Origin: JAVVHH01 sp965199665
GTDB lineage: Bacteria; Pseudomonadota; Alphaproteobacteria; Acetobacterales; Acetobacteraceae
DNA: 64,000 bases
Reading direction: 5' to 3'
NCBI GenBank assembly: GCA_965199665.1
Contig: OZ241208.1
Span: forward strand, 2,542,001-2,606,000
Below the pieces are notes generated by a model. It saw nothing but the letters and a program-made list of their open reading frames with translations, was not told where the DNA came from and made no database searches. Below are positions 42,962 through 51,949 of this stretch, piece by piece (position 1 is the stretch's first letter; each line of letters begins with the position of its first letter). A program made the position numbers and the translations under genes.

Positions 42962-44263
42962 ATGAACCTCACCCGTTTGCTCGCCGCCCGCCTCGCGGCC
43001 GGCCGGCCCGTCCGCGTGGCGCTGGTCGGCGCCGGCAAATTCGGCTCCATGTTCCTGGCGCAGGTGCCGACCACGCCGGGCCTCGCCGTCGCCGCCATCG
43101 CCGACCTGTCGCCCGATCGCGCCCGCGCGGCCTGCCGCACCGTCGGCTGGGACGAGGCCCGCATCGCCGCGACCGCGTTCACCGACGACGCCCCGTCCGC
43201 CATCGCCCGCGACGACGTCGAGGTCGTCATCGAGGCAACCGGCAACCCGGCGGCCGGCATCGTCCATGCCCGCGCCGCGTTTGCCGCCGGCAAGCACGTC
43301 GTCATGGTCAACGTCGAGGCCGACGCGCTGTGCGGACCGCTGCTCGCGGTCGAGGCGCAGGCGGCCGGCGTGGTGTACTCGCTGGCCTATGGCGACCAGC
43401 CGGCGCTGACGGCCGAAATCGTGGACTGGGCGCGCGCCTGCGGATTCCACGTCGTTTGTGCCGGCAAGGGCACCAAATACCTTCCGATCTTTCACGGCGT
43501 GACCCCGGACGACGTCTGGCGCCATTACGGCCTTTCCGCCGACGAGGCTCGTGCCGCCGGCATGAACCCGCAGATGTTCAACTCCTTCCTCGACGGCACC
43601 AAGTCGGCCATCGAAATGGCCGCCATCGCCAATGCCTGCGATCTGGACGTGCCGTCCGCCGGGCTGGGCTTTCCGGCGTGCGGCGTGGACGACCTGCCGC
43701 AACTGCTGCGCCCGCGCGAAGCCGGCGGAATCCTGGAGCGGTCCGGCACCGTCGAAGTCGTCTCCTCGCTCGAGCGCGATGGCCGGCCGGTGTTCCGCGA
43801 CCTGCGCTGGGGCGTGTATGCCGTGTTCGAAGCGCCGAACGACTACGCCGCCGCCTGCTTCAAGCAGTACGGCCTCCGCACCGATGCGAGCGGCCGCTAC
43901 GCCGCGATGTACAAACCTTATCACCTGATCGGCCTCGAGCTGAACGTGTCCGTCCTGTCCGCCGCCCTGCGCGGCGAGCCTACCGGGCAGCCCGGCGCCT
44001 TCCGCGGCGACGTGGCCGCCACCGCCAAGCGCGACCTGCGTGCCGGCGAGACGCTCGATGGCGAGGGCGGCTACACGGTCTGGGGCAAGCTGATGCCGGC
44101 GGCCGACAGCCTGGCCTGCGGCGCCTTGCCCATGGGCCTGGCCCACGGCGTTCGCCTGTGCCGCGACGTGATGGAGGGCCGGCCGGTCACCTACGACGAC
44201 GTCGACGTGCTCACCAGTCCCGCGGCCGACGCGCGGCGGGCGATGGAGACGCGGTTCCGATGA
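42962..44263 (+). CDS. NAD(P)-binding oxidoreductase with C-terminal SAF domain
   Basis: A 433-residue protein. The N-terminal Rossmann fold reads VALVGAGKFGSMFLAQVPTT, then VEVVIEATGNPAAGIVHARA and AGKHVVMVNVEADALCG, resembling homoserine dehydrogenase/Gfo-Idh proteins. The middle has CAGKGTKYLPIFHGVTPDDV. Near residues 355-400, AKRDLRAGETLDGEGGYTVW and GKLMPAADSLACGALPMGLA form a SAF-like (antifreeze/sialate synthase) segment. Proteins of this kind are found in sugar-acid catabolic loci; the reaction is unknown. It is convergent with an MFS carrier that could import its substrate. Confidence 0.75.
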   Translation: MNLTRLLAARLAAGRPVRVALVGAGKFGSMFLAQVPTTPGLAVAAIADLSPDRARAACRTVGWDEARIAATAFTDDAPSAIARDDVEVVIEATGNPAAGIVHARAAFAAGKHVVMVNVEADALCGPLLAVEAQAAGVVYSLAYGDQPALTAEIVDWARACGFHVVCAGKGTKYLPIFHGVTPDDVWRHYGLSADEARAAGMNPQMFNSFLDGTKSAIEMAAIANACDLDVPSAGLGFPACGVDDLPQLLRPREAGGILERSGTVEVVSSLERDGRPVFRDLRWGVYAVFEAPNDYAAACFKQYGLRTDASGRYAAMYKPYHLIGLELNVSVLSAALRGEPTGQPGAFRGDVAATAKRDLRAGETLDGEGGYTVWGKLMPAADSLACGALPMGLAHGVRLCRDVMEGRPVTYDDVDVLTSPAADARRAMETRFR

Positions 44264-44268
44264 CGGTC

Positions 44269-44297
44269 GTCACCCCCGGACCCGATCCGGGGGTGAC
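44269..44297. repeat. 12-bp perfect inverted repeat between convergent genes (REP-like)
   Basis: GTCACCCCCGGA (44269-44280) and TCCGGGGGTGAC (44286-44297) flank the loop CCCGA. Such CCCCCGGA...TCCGGGGG palindromes are common dispersed elements in GC-rich alphaproteobacteria. Placed 6 bases after the oxidoreductase stop and before the MFS stop, it could end transcription in both directions. Confidence 0.65.
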
Positions 44298-44335
44298 GAC
44301 ACCGAGAACGGCGACGGCGAACCGCCGTCAGCGGG

Positions 44336-45718
44336 TCAGCTATCCGCCTCGTAGCCGTAGATCTCCGGCAGGATGAACAGTGCCGCCAAAAGCCCGACGA
44401 GCGGGAAGATCGCCACCATCAGCGTCGCGGTCGCCTGACCCACCGCCGCGAACAGCGACGGGAACAGGAAGATCGCCAGGAACGACGGCAGCTTGACGAA
44501 CATGTAGGCGAACCCGCTGGCCGTGCCGCGATACTCCGGCTTGGCCACCACGGTCGGGATCGTCATGCAGTTCGACGCGTCCCAGTAATGGCCCCACAAC
44601 ATTGCCGCAGCGGCGACCGGCAGCAGCCAGTTGACGCCGTTGTAGAGCGCCCAGGCCGCGACGATCAGCGCCACCAGCACGATGGAGAAGCCGGCGATCG
44701 CGATTCCGCGCTGCCCGATCCGCGGCGTGATCATGGGCCCGACCCAGCCGGAGATCGCCGCCAGCGTGAACAGCGCCATCAGCACCAGGTTGTTGCCCAG
44801 CAACGACGATACGCCGACCAGCAGGAAGATGACCGGGAGGTAGAAGGCGAAGGTGGAGAACTCGGCGCCCTGGCAGAAGCAGGCAATGTAGCCGTAGAGC
44901 GTCGCGCGCCAGCGGATCGGGTCCTTCTTGAGGTCGGCCAGGAACTCGCTCGGCCGCGGCTTCTCGATCGCGACGTCCTGGTCCGGCAGCATGTCCAGCC
45001 GGTCCGAATACATCGTCATCGCGACCTGCTTGGCCTCGCGGAACCGCCCGTGCCGGATCAGCCACACCGCCGTTTCCGGCAGGTCGTGCCGCATCAGCAG
45101 GATCACCAGCGCCGGCACCGCGCCGAGCCCGAGCGTGATGCGCCAGACCAGCTCGTGATCCATGTTGATCGCGATGAAGATGGAGATCACCGCCAGCGTC
45201 ATGACTTCGCCGATGGCGAACATGAACTGCCAACGATTGCCCATCACCTCGCGCTCGCCCTTCGGCATCGATTCCATGATGTAGGTGTAGCCGTTGGAGA
45301 TGTCGCTCCCGAGCGGGACGCCGAGCAGGAAGCGGATGATCACCAGCATCACCATGTCGGTCACGAAGGCCTGCGCCAGCGCCAGCACGATGAACAGGAT
45401 CATGGTGCCGAGGAACATGATCCGCCGGCCGATCTTGTCGGACAGCCAGCCGCCCAGCAGCGCGCCGATGAGCGCCCCGCCCTGCGTGCCGGCCGCCGCC
45501 AGCCCCAGCAATAGCGGGTCGGGATGATATTGCTCGCGGATGAACACGAGCACGAAGGCGATCGAGTAGAGGTCCCACGCCTCGACCAGGATGGAGGCCA
45601 TCATCAGCCAACCGGTCCGGTTGCCCTTCGGGTTGTAATGGCTGACCAAGTGCTTGACCGCTTGGTCCATGGCGGGTTGGTGGATCGTCGCTGACAAGGG
45701 TTGGGTCTCCTCCAGCAC
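44336..45718 (-). CDS. MFS transporter, sugar-porter-like
   Basis: An inner-membrane carrier of 460 residues with 12 predicted helices. Motifs: EAWDLYSIAFVLVFI in helix 1, the loop GGWLSDKIGRRIMFLG (MFS signature D-x-x-GRR), FLLGVPLGSDISNGYTYIME in helix 4 and RHDLPETAVWLIRHGRFREA before the central loop (PETxxWL is typical of sugar porters). The substrate is unknown. The start at 45718 was kept; an ATG at residue 17 (MDQAVKHL) is possible. It lies tail-to-tail with the SAF oxidoreductase and 102 bases after bluB. Confidence 0.88.
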   Translation of the reverse strand: MLEETQPLSATIHQPAMDQAVKHLVSHYNPKGNRTGWLMMASILVEAWDLYSIAFVLVFIREQYHPDPLLLGLAAAGTQGGALIGALLGGWLSDKIGRRIMFLGTMILFIVLALAQAFVTDMVMLVIIRFLLGVPLGSDISNGYTYIMESMPKGEREVMGNRWQFMFAIGEVMTLAVISIFIAINMDHELVWRITLGLGAVPALVILLMRHDLPETAVWLIRHGRFREAKQVAMTMYSDRLDMLPDQDVAIEKPRPSEFLADLKKDPIRWRATLYGYIACFCQGAEFSTFAFYLPVIFLLVGVSSLLGNNLVLMALFTLAAISGWVGPMITPRIGQRGIAIAGFSIVLVALIVAAWALYNGVNWLLPVAAAAMLWGHYWDASNCMTIPTVVAKPEYRGTASGFAYMFVKLPSFLAIFLFPSLFAAVGQATATLMVAIFPLVGLLAALFILPEIYGYEADS

Positions 45719-45820
45719 GGCCAGGTCAGACGTGCTCGTTTCGGGTCGGGTGCCTCTTTGTGTCCCGGATCGTTCGCCCGCACCATAGTCGTGAGCTGAA
45801 TGTCTGAACCGGCCCGATCG

Positions 45821-46471
45821 CTACCGCCGCAGTAGCCCGTCCATCGCCGGCCGCCGGCTCTCCCAGCCCAGCGATTCCAGCGCCGGCTGCGTGCTCTCCG
45901 CCTCGGGGTAGCCGATGCAGAGATAGGCCACGAAGCGCCACCCCGGGTCGACATCCAGCGCTTCCGACAGCGCCGCCGGGTCGAGCACGGAAACCCAGCC
46001 GAGGCCGAGCCCGGCCGCGCGCGCCGCCAGCCAAAGCGTATGAATGGCGAGCACGGCCGAATACGCCACCGTCTCCGGCATGGTCTGGCGGCCCAGCCCG
46101 TGGCCCTGCGCCGGGTCGGGCTCGACGAACACGGCAAGGTGCCGCGGCGCGTCGTCCAACCCGGCCAGCTTGAGCTGGGCATACAACGCCGCCCGCTCGC
46201 CCGCCTGCGCCGCCAGCGCCGCCCGGTTGCAGCGTTCGAAATCGGCGCGCACCGCGGCGCGCCGCCCGGGCTCGTCCACCGTGACCAGTCGCCAAGGCTG
46301 GCTCAGGCCGACCGACGGGGCCAGCCACGCCGTCGCCAGCACCGCGTCGAACAGGGCGTCGTCCACCGGGTCCCGCCGGAACCGCCTGACATCGCGGCGC
46401 CAGCGGAACAGAAGCAGCAACGTGTCCCGGAACCCGGGGTCGAACCGGCCCTCTCCGCTCTCGCCGATCAC
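45821..46471 (-). CDS. bluB: 5,6-dimethylbenzimidazole synthase
   Basis: It cannibalises FMN with oxygen to make the lower ligand of vitamin B12. The 216-residue nitroreductase-like product has FRWRRDVRRFRRDPVDDALF (FMN-binding arginines), APSVGLSQPWRLVTVDEPGR and GLGLGWVSVLDPAALSEALD, all BluB-typical. An oxygen-dependent enzyme, it fits the aerobic pathway of the rest of the island. Its start is 26 bases from the divergent cobC start, so its promoter must reach into neighbouring coding sequence. Confidence 0.93.
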   Translation of the reverse strand: MIGESGEGRFDPGFRDTLLLLFRWRRDVRRFRRDPVDDALFDAVLATAWLAPSVGLSQPWRLVTVDEPGRRAAVRADFERCNRAALAAQAGERAALYAQLKLAGLDDAPRHLAVFVEPDPAQGHGLGRQTMPETVAYSAVLAIHTLWLAARAAGLGLGWVSVLDPAALSEALDVDPGWRFVAYLCIGYPEAESTQPALESLGWESRRPAMDGLLRR

Positions 46472-46497
46472 CGCCCGCTTCCGGCATGGTGGCCCGC

Positions 46498-47097
46498 ATG
46501 CGGCTGATCCTGGTGCGCCACCCCCACCCCGACATCGCTCCCGGCCACTGCTACGGCCGGCTCGACATCGGCCTCGGCCCGGACGGCGAGGCCGCCCTGC
46601 CCGCCCTCCGCGACGCCCTGCGCGCGACCGGCATCGCCCGCGTGTTCACCAGCCCGGCCCGCCGCTGCCGTCGCCTGGCCGCGCTGCTCGCCGTCGACCC
46701 GATCGTCGACGGCCGGCTGCAGGAGCTCGATTTCGGCGCCTGGGAAGGCCTGGCCTGGGACGACGTGCCGCGCGCGGCGCTCGACCGCTGGGCGGCCGAC
46801 CCCGACGGCTTCGCCCCGCCCGGCGGCGAGTCCGGGGCCGCGCTCCACCGCCGGGTCGCCGCCTTCTGCGCCGACCGGCGCGCCGACGGCCGGGACGCGA
46901 TCGTCGTCACCCATGGCGGGCCGTTGCGGCTGCTGCCGGCGCTGCTGCGCGGCGAGCCGCCCGACCTGCTCGCCCCCGCGCCTCCCTTCGGCGCGATCCT
47001 GACGGTTCACGCGACGCACGCCATCGCGCTCAGCCCGGCGCACTCGGCCGCAACCGCGCAGGCGCCCAGCACGTCGCCGGTGAAGCCGCCGATCTGA
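46498..47097 (+). CDS. cobC: Histidine phosphatase, alpha-ribazole phosphatase type
   Basis: A likely CobC, removing phosphate from alpha-ribazole 5'-phosphate (or cobalamin 5'-phosphate) late in B12 synthesis. The product of about 199 residues has the catalytic RHPHPDIAPGHCYGRLDIGL, SPARRCRRLAALLAVDP, the acid ELDFGAWEGLAWDDVP and the second histidine in VVTHGGPLRLLPALL. ATG 46498 (MRLILVRH) is preferred; ATG 46486 adds four residues. The 3' end overlaps cobS on the other strand by 91 bases, so the last 30 residues (after VTHGGPLRLL...TVHATH) are coded opposite cobS. Confidence 0.82.
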   Translation: MRLILVRHPHPDIAPGHCYGRLDIGLGPDGEAALPALRDALRATGIARVFTSPARRCRRLAALLAVDPIVDGRLQELDFGAWEGLAWDDVPRAALDRWAADPDGFAPPGGESGAALHRRVAAFCADRRADGRDAIVVTHGGPLRLLPALLRGEPPDLLAPAPPFGAILTVHATHAIALSPAHSAATAQAPSTSPVKPPI

Positions 47098-47741
47098 ACC
47101 CGCGCCAGGCCCGACACGGCGACGGCCGCCAGCATCGCCGCCGCCGCCGCCGCCGCCGCCTGCCCCGGCGGCAGCACGGAAGCCGCGATCGCCAGCCCGG
47201 CGCCCACGCAGAAGGCCCGCCGCCACCCCGCGCCGACCACCAGGCTCCCCAGCCCGCCAGCCCGCGCCGGGGTCAGCAGCAGCAACGGCAGCGCCAGGCT
47301 GCCCCGCGACAACGCCCCGGCCGCGACCAACGCGCCGACCGGCTGCCGCGCCAAGGCGGCGATCGCGAACAGCCGAATCGCCGTCGCCAGCACCAGCGCC
47401 AACGCGCCGTAGCTGCCGATCCGGCTGTCCCGCATGATCTCCAGCTTGCGTTCCCGCGTGGCGCCGCCGCCGAACCCGTCGGCGATGTCGGCCAGCCCGT
47501 CCTCGTGCAACGCTCCACTCGCCGCCGCCATCAAGGCCAGCGCCCACGCTGCCGCGAGCGGCGGCGGCATCCCGGCCCGCAGCCCCAGCGCCAGGACCGC
47601 CCCGCCCGCCGCACCGATCGCCGCGCCGACGAACGGGAACGCCCCCAAGGCGCGGGCCGGCGCCAGCGGCTGCGGCCCGGCCAGCCAGCCAGCCGGCACC
47701 CGCGTCAGCAGGGTCAGCGCCGACCCGAACACCCTCAGCAC
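47007..47741 (-). CDS. cobS: Adenosylcobinamide-GDP ribazoletransferase (cobalamin synthase)
   Basis: A membrane enzyme that joins adenosylcobinamide-GDP with alpha-ribazole to finish the cobalamin nucleotide loop. It is 244 residues with about six helices. Conserved blocks: RVPAGWLAGPQPLAPARALG, HEDGLADIADGFGGGATRER, LEIMRDSRIGSYG and GGFTGDVLGACAVAAE. Also called CobV in aerobic nomenclature. The start GTG at 47741 overlaps the cobT stop; a second GTG at 47732 is an alternative. The last 91 bases overlap cobC. Confidence 0.93.
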   Translation of the reverse strand: MLRVFGSALTLLTRVPAGWLAGPQPLAPARALGAFPFVGAAIGAAGGAVLALGLRAGMPPPLAAAWALALMAAASGALHEDGLADIADGFGGGATRERKLEIMRDSRIGSYGALALVLATAIRLFAIAALARQPVGALVAAGALSRGSLALPLLLLTPARAGGLGSLVVGAGWRRAFCVGAGLAIAASVLPPGQAAAAAAAAMLAAVAVSGLARVQIGGFTGDVLGACAVAAECAGLSAMACVA

Positions 47742-48739
47742 CGGTCGCTGACGCCGGCCTGCGCGAAGGTGGCCATCCCCGTATGGCAGGCCAGCGCCGC
47801 CCGCAGCAGCGGCACCGCCAGCGCCGCGCCCGACGCCTCGCCGAGCCGCAGCCCGAGGTCGAGCAGCGGCACCTGCCCGAGCGCCTCGCAGAGCGCCGCG
47901 TGTCCCGCTTCGGCCGACCGGTGGGCCACCAGCGCGTGGTCGAGCCCGCCCGGCACCAACACGGCCAGCGGCGCGGCGGCGGCGGTGGCGACGAAGCCGT
48001 CCAGCAGCACCGGCACCCCGAGGCGCCGCGCTGCCAGCGCCGCCCCCAAGATCGCCGCCAGTTCCCGTCCGCCCAGCGCCGCCGCCAGCCCGAGCGGATC
48101 GCCACGTCGATCCGCGTGCAGCGCCAGCGCCGCATCCACCGCTGCCCGCTTGCGACGCATTCCGTCCTCGTCCAGCCCGGTGCCCCGCCCCGCCCACGCC
48201 GCGCCATCGCCGCCGAACAGCCCGGCCGCCAGCGCCGCCGCGGCCGTCGTGTTGCCGATCCCCATCTCGCCGAGCGCCAACAGCCCCGTTCCCGGCCGCA
48301 CCGCCGCGAACCCGGCTGCCACCGCCTCGCAAAACGCCGCCTCGTCCATCGCCGGTTCGGCCGTCATGTCCGCCGTCGGCCGTTCGAGCGCGAGCGGGAT
48401 CACCCGCAGCGTCGCGCCCGCCACCCGCGCGATCTGGTTGATCGCCGCCCCGCCCGCGTCGAAATTGGCGACCATCTGTGCCGTCACCGCCGACGGGTAG
48501 GGCGACACGCCCTGCGCCGTCACCCCGTGATTGCCCGCGAACACCAGCACCTCGACCGGATCCAGCGCCGGGATCGCGCGGCCCTGCCAGCGCGCCAGCC
48601 AGGCCACCAGCGTTTCCAGCCGCCCCAGGCTGCCCGGCGGCTTGGTCAGCGTGGCCTGCCGGGCCGCCGCCGCCGCCGCCGCCGCGCCGTCGCCGGCCGG
48701 CAGGTCGCGGCACAGCGCGCGAAGCTCGTCGGGCCTCAT
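47735..48739 (-). CDS. cobT: Nicotinate-nucleotide:dimethylbenzimidazole phosphoribosyltransferase
   Basis: It activates dimethylbenzimidazole to alpha-ribazole 5'-phosphate, supplied by BluB's product. The 334-residue protein has the motif LTKPPGSLGRLETL, VFAGNHGVTAQGVSPYPSAV, LALGEMGIGNTTAAAALAAG and VLLDGFVATAAAAPLA. The catalytic glutamate should lie near the C-terminal half as in Salmonella CobT. Also named CobU in aerobic nomenclature. The ATG overlaps the cobB stop by four bases. Confidence 0.95.
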   Translation of the reverse strand: MRPDELRALCRDLPAGDGAAAAAAAARQATLTKPPGSLGRLETLVAWLARWQGRAIPALDPVEVLVFAGNHGVTAQGVSPYPSAVTAQMVANFDAGGAAINQIARVAGATLRVIPLALERPTADMTAEPAMDEAAFCEAVAAGFAAVRPGTGLLALGEMGIGNTTAAAALAAGLFGGDGAAWAGRGTGLDEDGMRRKRAAVDAALALHADRRGDPLGLAAALGGRELAAILGAALAARRLGVPVLLDGFVATAAAAPLAVLVPGGLDHALVAHRSAEAGHAALCEALGQVPLLDLGLRLGEASGAALAVPLLRAALACHTGMATFAQAGVSDRC

Positions 48740-50046
48740 GCCGTGGCGATCGCGTGGAAGAACGAGCCGGAGACGAGCCCGCGCCGACCGCCCGCCGGGC
48801 CGAGGTCGCGGCCGGTCGCATCCGTCAGCAGGGCCAGCGGCTCGTCGTCGCCCGGGTCGTCGGTCGCGTAATGGAACTCGTGGCCGCGCACGGCCGTGCC
48901 CGCCGGGCCGAGCGCGCAATTGCCGAGCAGCCGCGCCTCGCGATAACCCAGGTGCAGGCTGCGCCGCGCGAAGCTGGTCCGGTGCGACAGCAGGGCCAGC
49001 ATCGGGTGCTCGACCCCGTCCGCATCCGTGAGCGTCCGGCCCAGCACCATGAAGCCGCCGCACTCGCCATGCACCGGCCGCGTCTGGGCGAAGCGCGCGG
49101 TGCCGGCGCGGAAGCGGCCCGCGGCGGCAAGCCGGGCGGCATGCAGCTCCGGGTAGCCGCCCGGCAGCCAACACGCGTCGCAATCGTCCGGCGGCGCCTC
49201 GTCGGCCAGCGGCGAGAACGGGACCAGCGTGGTGCCGGCGCGCTGCCAGCTGTCGCGGAGATGCGCGTAGAAGAAGGAGAACGCCGCATCCTCCGCCAAC
49301 GCCACGCGCCGACCGGGCGCGCGGAGCCCGGCCGCCGGGTCCGCCGGGATGGTGACGGGCAGCGGCACCGCCAGCGCCAGAATGGCCGGGAGGTCGAGCG
49401 CGTCTTCCGCCAGCGTGGCCAGGCGATCCAGCAACCGGTCGAGATCGCCGTGCTCCTGCGCCTGCACCAGGCCGAGATGCCGCTCGGGCAGCGCCACCGT
49501 CGCGCTACGCCCGACGCTGCCCAGCACCGGCATCGGCAGCGCGGCCATCGCCGCTTCCGCCTGCGCCCGGTGCCGCTCGCTGCCCACCCGGTTCAGCACG
49601 ACGCCGCCGATCCGCACCCCGTCCCGATGCCCGGCGAAGCCGCGCGCCACCGCCGCCGCGCTCTGCGACTGGCCCGACACGTCCAACACCAGCAGCACCG
49701 GCAGGCCCCAGCGCGCGGCCAGCTCCGCTCCCGCCCCGCTGCGCCCCGGCGGCGCGTCCACGCCGTCGAACAGCCCCATGGAGGTCTCGATCAGCACCAG
49801 CTCGGCCTCCGCCGCCAGCCCGGCCAGCGTGGCATCCAGTTGCGCCGGCCCCATCGCCCACGAATCGAGATTGGGGCACGGCGCGCCGGTAGCGGCGGCG
49901 TGGAATGCCGGGTCGATGTAATCGGGTCCGGATTTCGCGACGCGGACCCGCATGCCCCGCCGGCGCAGCGCGGCCGCCAGCGCCAGCGTCACCGTGGTCT
50001 TGCCGGACCCCGAGCGCGGCGCGCCGACGATCAGCCCCCGCGTCAT
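48736..50046 (-). CDS. cobB: Hydrogenobyrinate (cobyrinate) a,c-diamide synthase
   Basis: A glutamine amidotransferase that amidates the a and c side chains of the corrin ring before cobalt insertion. The 436-residue product begins MTRGLIVGAPRSGSGKTTVT with a P-loop, then VAKSGPDYIDPAFHAAATG and the ribokinase/dethiobiotin-synthase-like core. The C-terminal class I GATase part has VHGECGGFMVLGRTL (nucleophile Cys) and GHEFHYATDDPGD. It overlaps cobA and cobT by four bases on either side. Confidence 0.94.
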   Translation of the reverse strand: MTRGLIVGAPRSGSGKTTVTLALAAALRRRGMRVRVAKSGPDYIDPAFHAAATGAPCPNLDSWAMGPAQLDATLAGLAAEAELVLIETSMGLFDGVDAPPGRSGAGAELAARWGLPVLLVLDVSGQSQSAAAVARGFAGHRDGVRIGGVVLNRVGSERHRAQAEAAMAALPMPVLGSVGRSATVALPERHLGLVQAQEHGDLDRLLDRLATLAEDALDLPAILALAVPLPVTIPADPAAGLRAPGRRVALAEDAAFSFFYAHLRDSWQRAGTTLVPFSPLADEAPPDDCDACWLPGGYPELHAARLAAAGRFRAGTARFAQTRPVHGECGGFMVLGRTLTDADGVEHPMLALLSHRTSFARRSLHLGYREARLLGNCALGPAGTAVRGHEFHYATDDPGDDEPLALLTDATGRDLGPAGGRRGLVSGSFFHAIATA

Positions 50047-50873
50047 GCCGTACGCGCCCAGCCGCAGCATTCTTCCAGCATCGGTAGCAGCGTCAGCAGC
50101 CGCTCCCGCGTGCCGACGATGCTCCCGATCACCACGATCGCCGGCGAGCGCAGCTTTTCGCGCTCCACCAGCTCCGGCAATCCGCCGAGCGTGGTGACCA
50201 GCACGCGTTGCCGCGGGGTGGTCGCCCAGACGATGGCCGCCGCCGGCATCGCCGCCGCCATGCCGGCCGCCACCAGCGCCGCGCTGATCGCCGCCACGTG
50301 CGACACGGCCATGTAGAGCACCATGGGTTGGCCCAGCCGGGCCAACGCCGCCCAATCGACGTCGCCCGGCAGTACCTCGGCCGCGTCCGCGCTGTGGCCG
50401 GTTGCGAGTACGATTGCCTGGTTCTCGCCCCGCAGCGTCGCCGGGATGAACGCGGCCGTCAGCGCGGCCAGGCCCGACGAGATGCCAGGAATGACGCGGA
50501 ACGGGATGCCCTGCTCGGCGAGCGCCAACACCTCCTCGCCGCCGCGGCCGAACACGAACGGGTCGCCGCCCTTCAGCCGCAACACCCGGCGGCCCGCGCG
50601 GGCCAGCTCGATCAGCTGCGCCGTGATGTCGGTCTGCACCGCCGAGGGCCGCCCGCCGCGCTTGCCGGCGAACAGCTTCTCCGTCTCCGGCGGCACCAGA
50701 TCGACCACACGCTGATCGACCAGCGCGTCGAACACCACCGTGTCTGCCTGGCCCAGCGCATGCAGCGCGTGCAGCGTGAGCAAGCCGGGGTCGCCCGGCC
50801 CGGCCCCGGCCAGCCAGACATGGCCCGGTTGCAGCTGCGGGAAACCGCGCATCGCAATGTCGAGGGCGGTCAT
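50043..50873 (-). CDS. cobA: Uroporphyrinogen-III C-methyltransferase
   Basis: It makes precorrin-2, the entry point of corrin synthesis, with two SAM methylations. It is 276 residues, the single-domain type without the CysG dehydrogenase/ferrochelatase part. Motifs: VWLAGAGPGDPGLLTLHALH, VVFDALVDQRVVDL, RLKGGDPFVFGRGGEEVLAL and PVVIPGISS-like IPFRVIPGISSGLAALTAA. The start is only 14 bases from the divergent cbiD start. Confidence 0.95.
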   Translation of the reverse strand: MTALDIAMRGFPQLQPGHVWLAGAGPGDPGLLTLHALHALGQADTVVFDALVDQRVVDLVPPETEKLFAGKRGGRPSAVQTDITAQLIELARAGRRVLRLKGGDPFVFGRGGEEVLALAEQGIPFRVIPGISSGLAALTAAFIPATLRGENQAIVLATGHSADAAEVLPGDVDWAALARLGQPMVLYMAVSHVAAISAALVAAGMAAAMPAAAIVWATTPRQRVLVTTLGGLPELVEREKLRSPAIVVIGSIVGTRERLLTLLPMLEECCGWARTA

Positions 50874-50887
50874 CTATATGCAGGCTC

Positions 50888-51949
50888 GTGGAAGGCAGAA
50901 CTCTCCGCCGCGGCTGGACCACCGGCGCCTGCGCGACGGCGGCGGCCAAGGCGGCCCATGCCGCGATGCGCACCGGCGCCTTCCCCGACCCGGTGGAGAT
51001 CACCCTGCCCGGCGGCGCCCGGGCGTTCTTCGCCCTGGCCGAAACCGGGCTCGATCCGTTCAGCGCCGCCGTGGTCAAGGATGCCGGCGACGATCCGGAC
51101 GTGACGCACGGCGCGCTGATCCGCGTGGCGCTGCACCCCTTGCCCGCCGGCAGCGGCATCGTGTTCCAGGCCGGCCCCGGCGTCGGCACCGTCACCCGCC
51201 CGGGCCTGCCGATCCCGCCCGGCGAGCCCGCCATCAACCCGGTCCCGCGCCAGATGATCCGCGACGCGCTCGGCGACGCCGACCTCCGCGTCGAGATCGG
51301 CGTCGCTGACGGCGAGCGCCTGGCCGAGCGCACGCTCAACGGCCGGCTCGGCATCGTGGGCGGCCTGTCGATCCTGGGCACCACCGGCGTGGTCGTGCCC
51401 TACTCCTGCGCCGCCTGGATCGACACCATCCATCGCGGCATCGACGTCGCGGTCGCCATGGGCCTCGAACACGTCGCCGGCTCCACCGGCGCCACGTCGG
51501 AGGCCGCGGTGCAGGCGCTGCACGGCATGCCGGAGGTGGCGCTGCTCGAGATGGGCGATTTCGCCGGCGGGATGCTGAAATACCTGCGTAACCACCCGGT
51601 CCGCCGGGTCACGGTGGCGGGGGGCGTCGCCAAGATGACCAAGCTGGCGCAGGGCCGGCTCGACCTGCATTCCAAGCGCGGCGAGGCCGATCTGCGCGCG
51701 CTGGCCGCCTGCGTCGCCGACCCGGCGCTGCAGGCCGCCATCGCGGGCGCCAACACCGTCGCCGAAGCGTTCAGCCACGCCCCGTCGCTCGGCGACACGG
51801 TGGCCGCGTCCGCCTGGAACACGGCTGCCGCCGTGCTGCGCCCGGCCGACATCGAACTGGAAGTCGTGCTGTTCGACCGCCTGGGTCGCCTGGCCGGCCG
51901 GCAGCCGTTCCGCCCGGTTCAAGCCACGCCCCTGAACCGGCGCCGATAA
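50888..51949 (+). CDS. cbiD: Cobalt-precorrin-5B / precorrin-5 C1-methyltransferase CbiD
   Basis: It methylates C-1 of the corrin ring. The 353-residue product starts (GTG) with EGRTLRRGWTTGACATAAAK, the CbiD signature, followed by VVKDAGDDPDVTHGALI and PRQMIRDALGDADLRVEIGV, and VAGGVAKMTKLAQGRLDLHS near the end. In the oxygen-dependent route this step is normally done by CobF; no cobF is seen, so CbiD probably replaces it. The 3' end overlaps cobM by 31 bases on the opposite strand. Confidence 0.93.
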   Translation: MEGRTLRRGWTTGACATAAAKAAHAAMRTGAFPDPVEITLPGGARAFFALAETGLDPFSAAVVKDAGDDPDVTHGALIRVALHPLPAGSGIVFQAGPGVGTVTRPGLPIPPGEPAINPVPRQMIRDALGDADLRVEIGVADGERLAERTLNGRLGIVGGLSILGTTGVVVPYSCAAWIDTIHRGIDVAVAMGLEHVAGSTGATSEAAVQALHGMPEVALLEMGDFAGGMLKYLRNHPVRRVTVAGGVAKMTKLAQGRLDLHSKRGEADLRALAACVADPALQAAIAGANTVAEAFSHAPSLGDTVAASAWNTAAAVLRPADIELEVVLFDRLGRLAGRQPFRPVQATPLNRRR

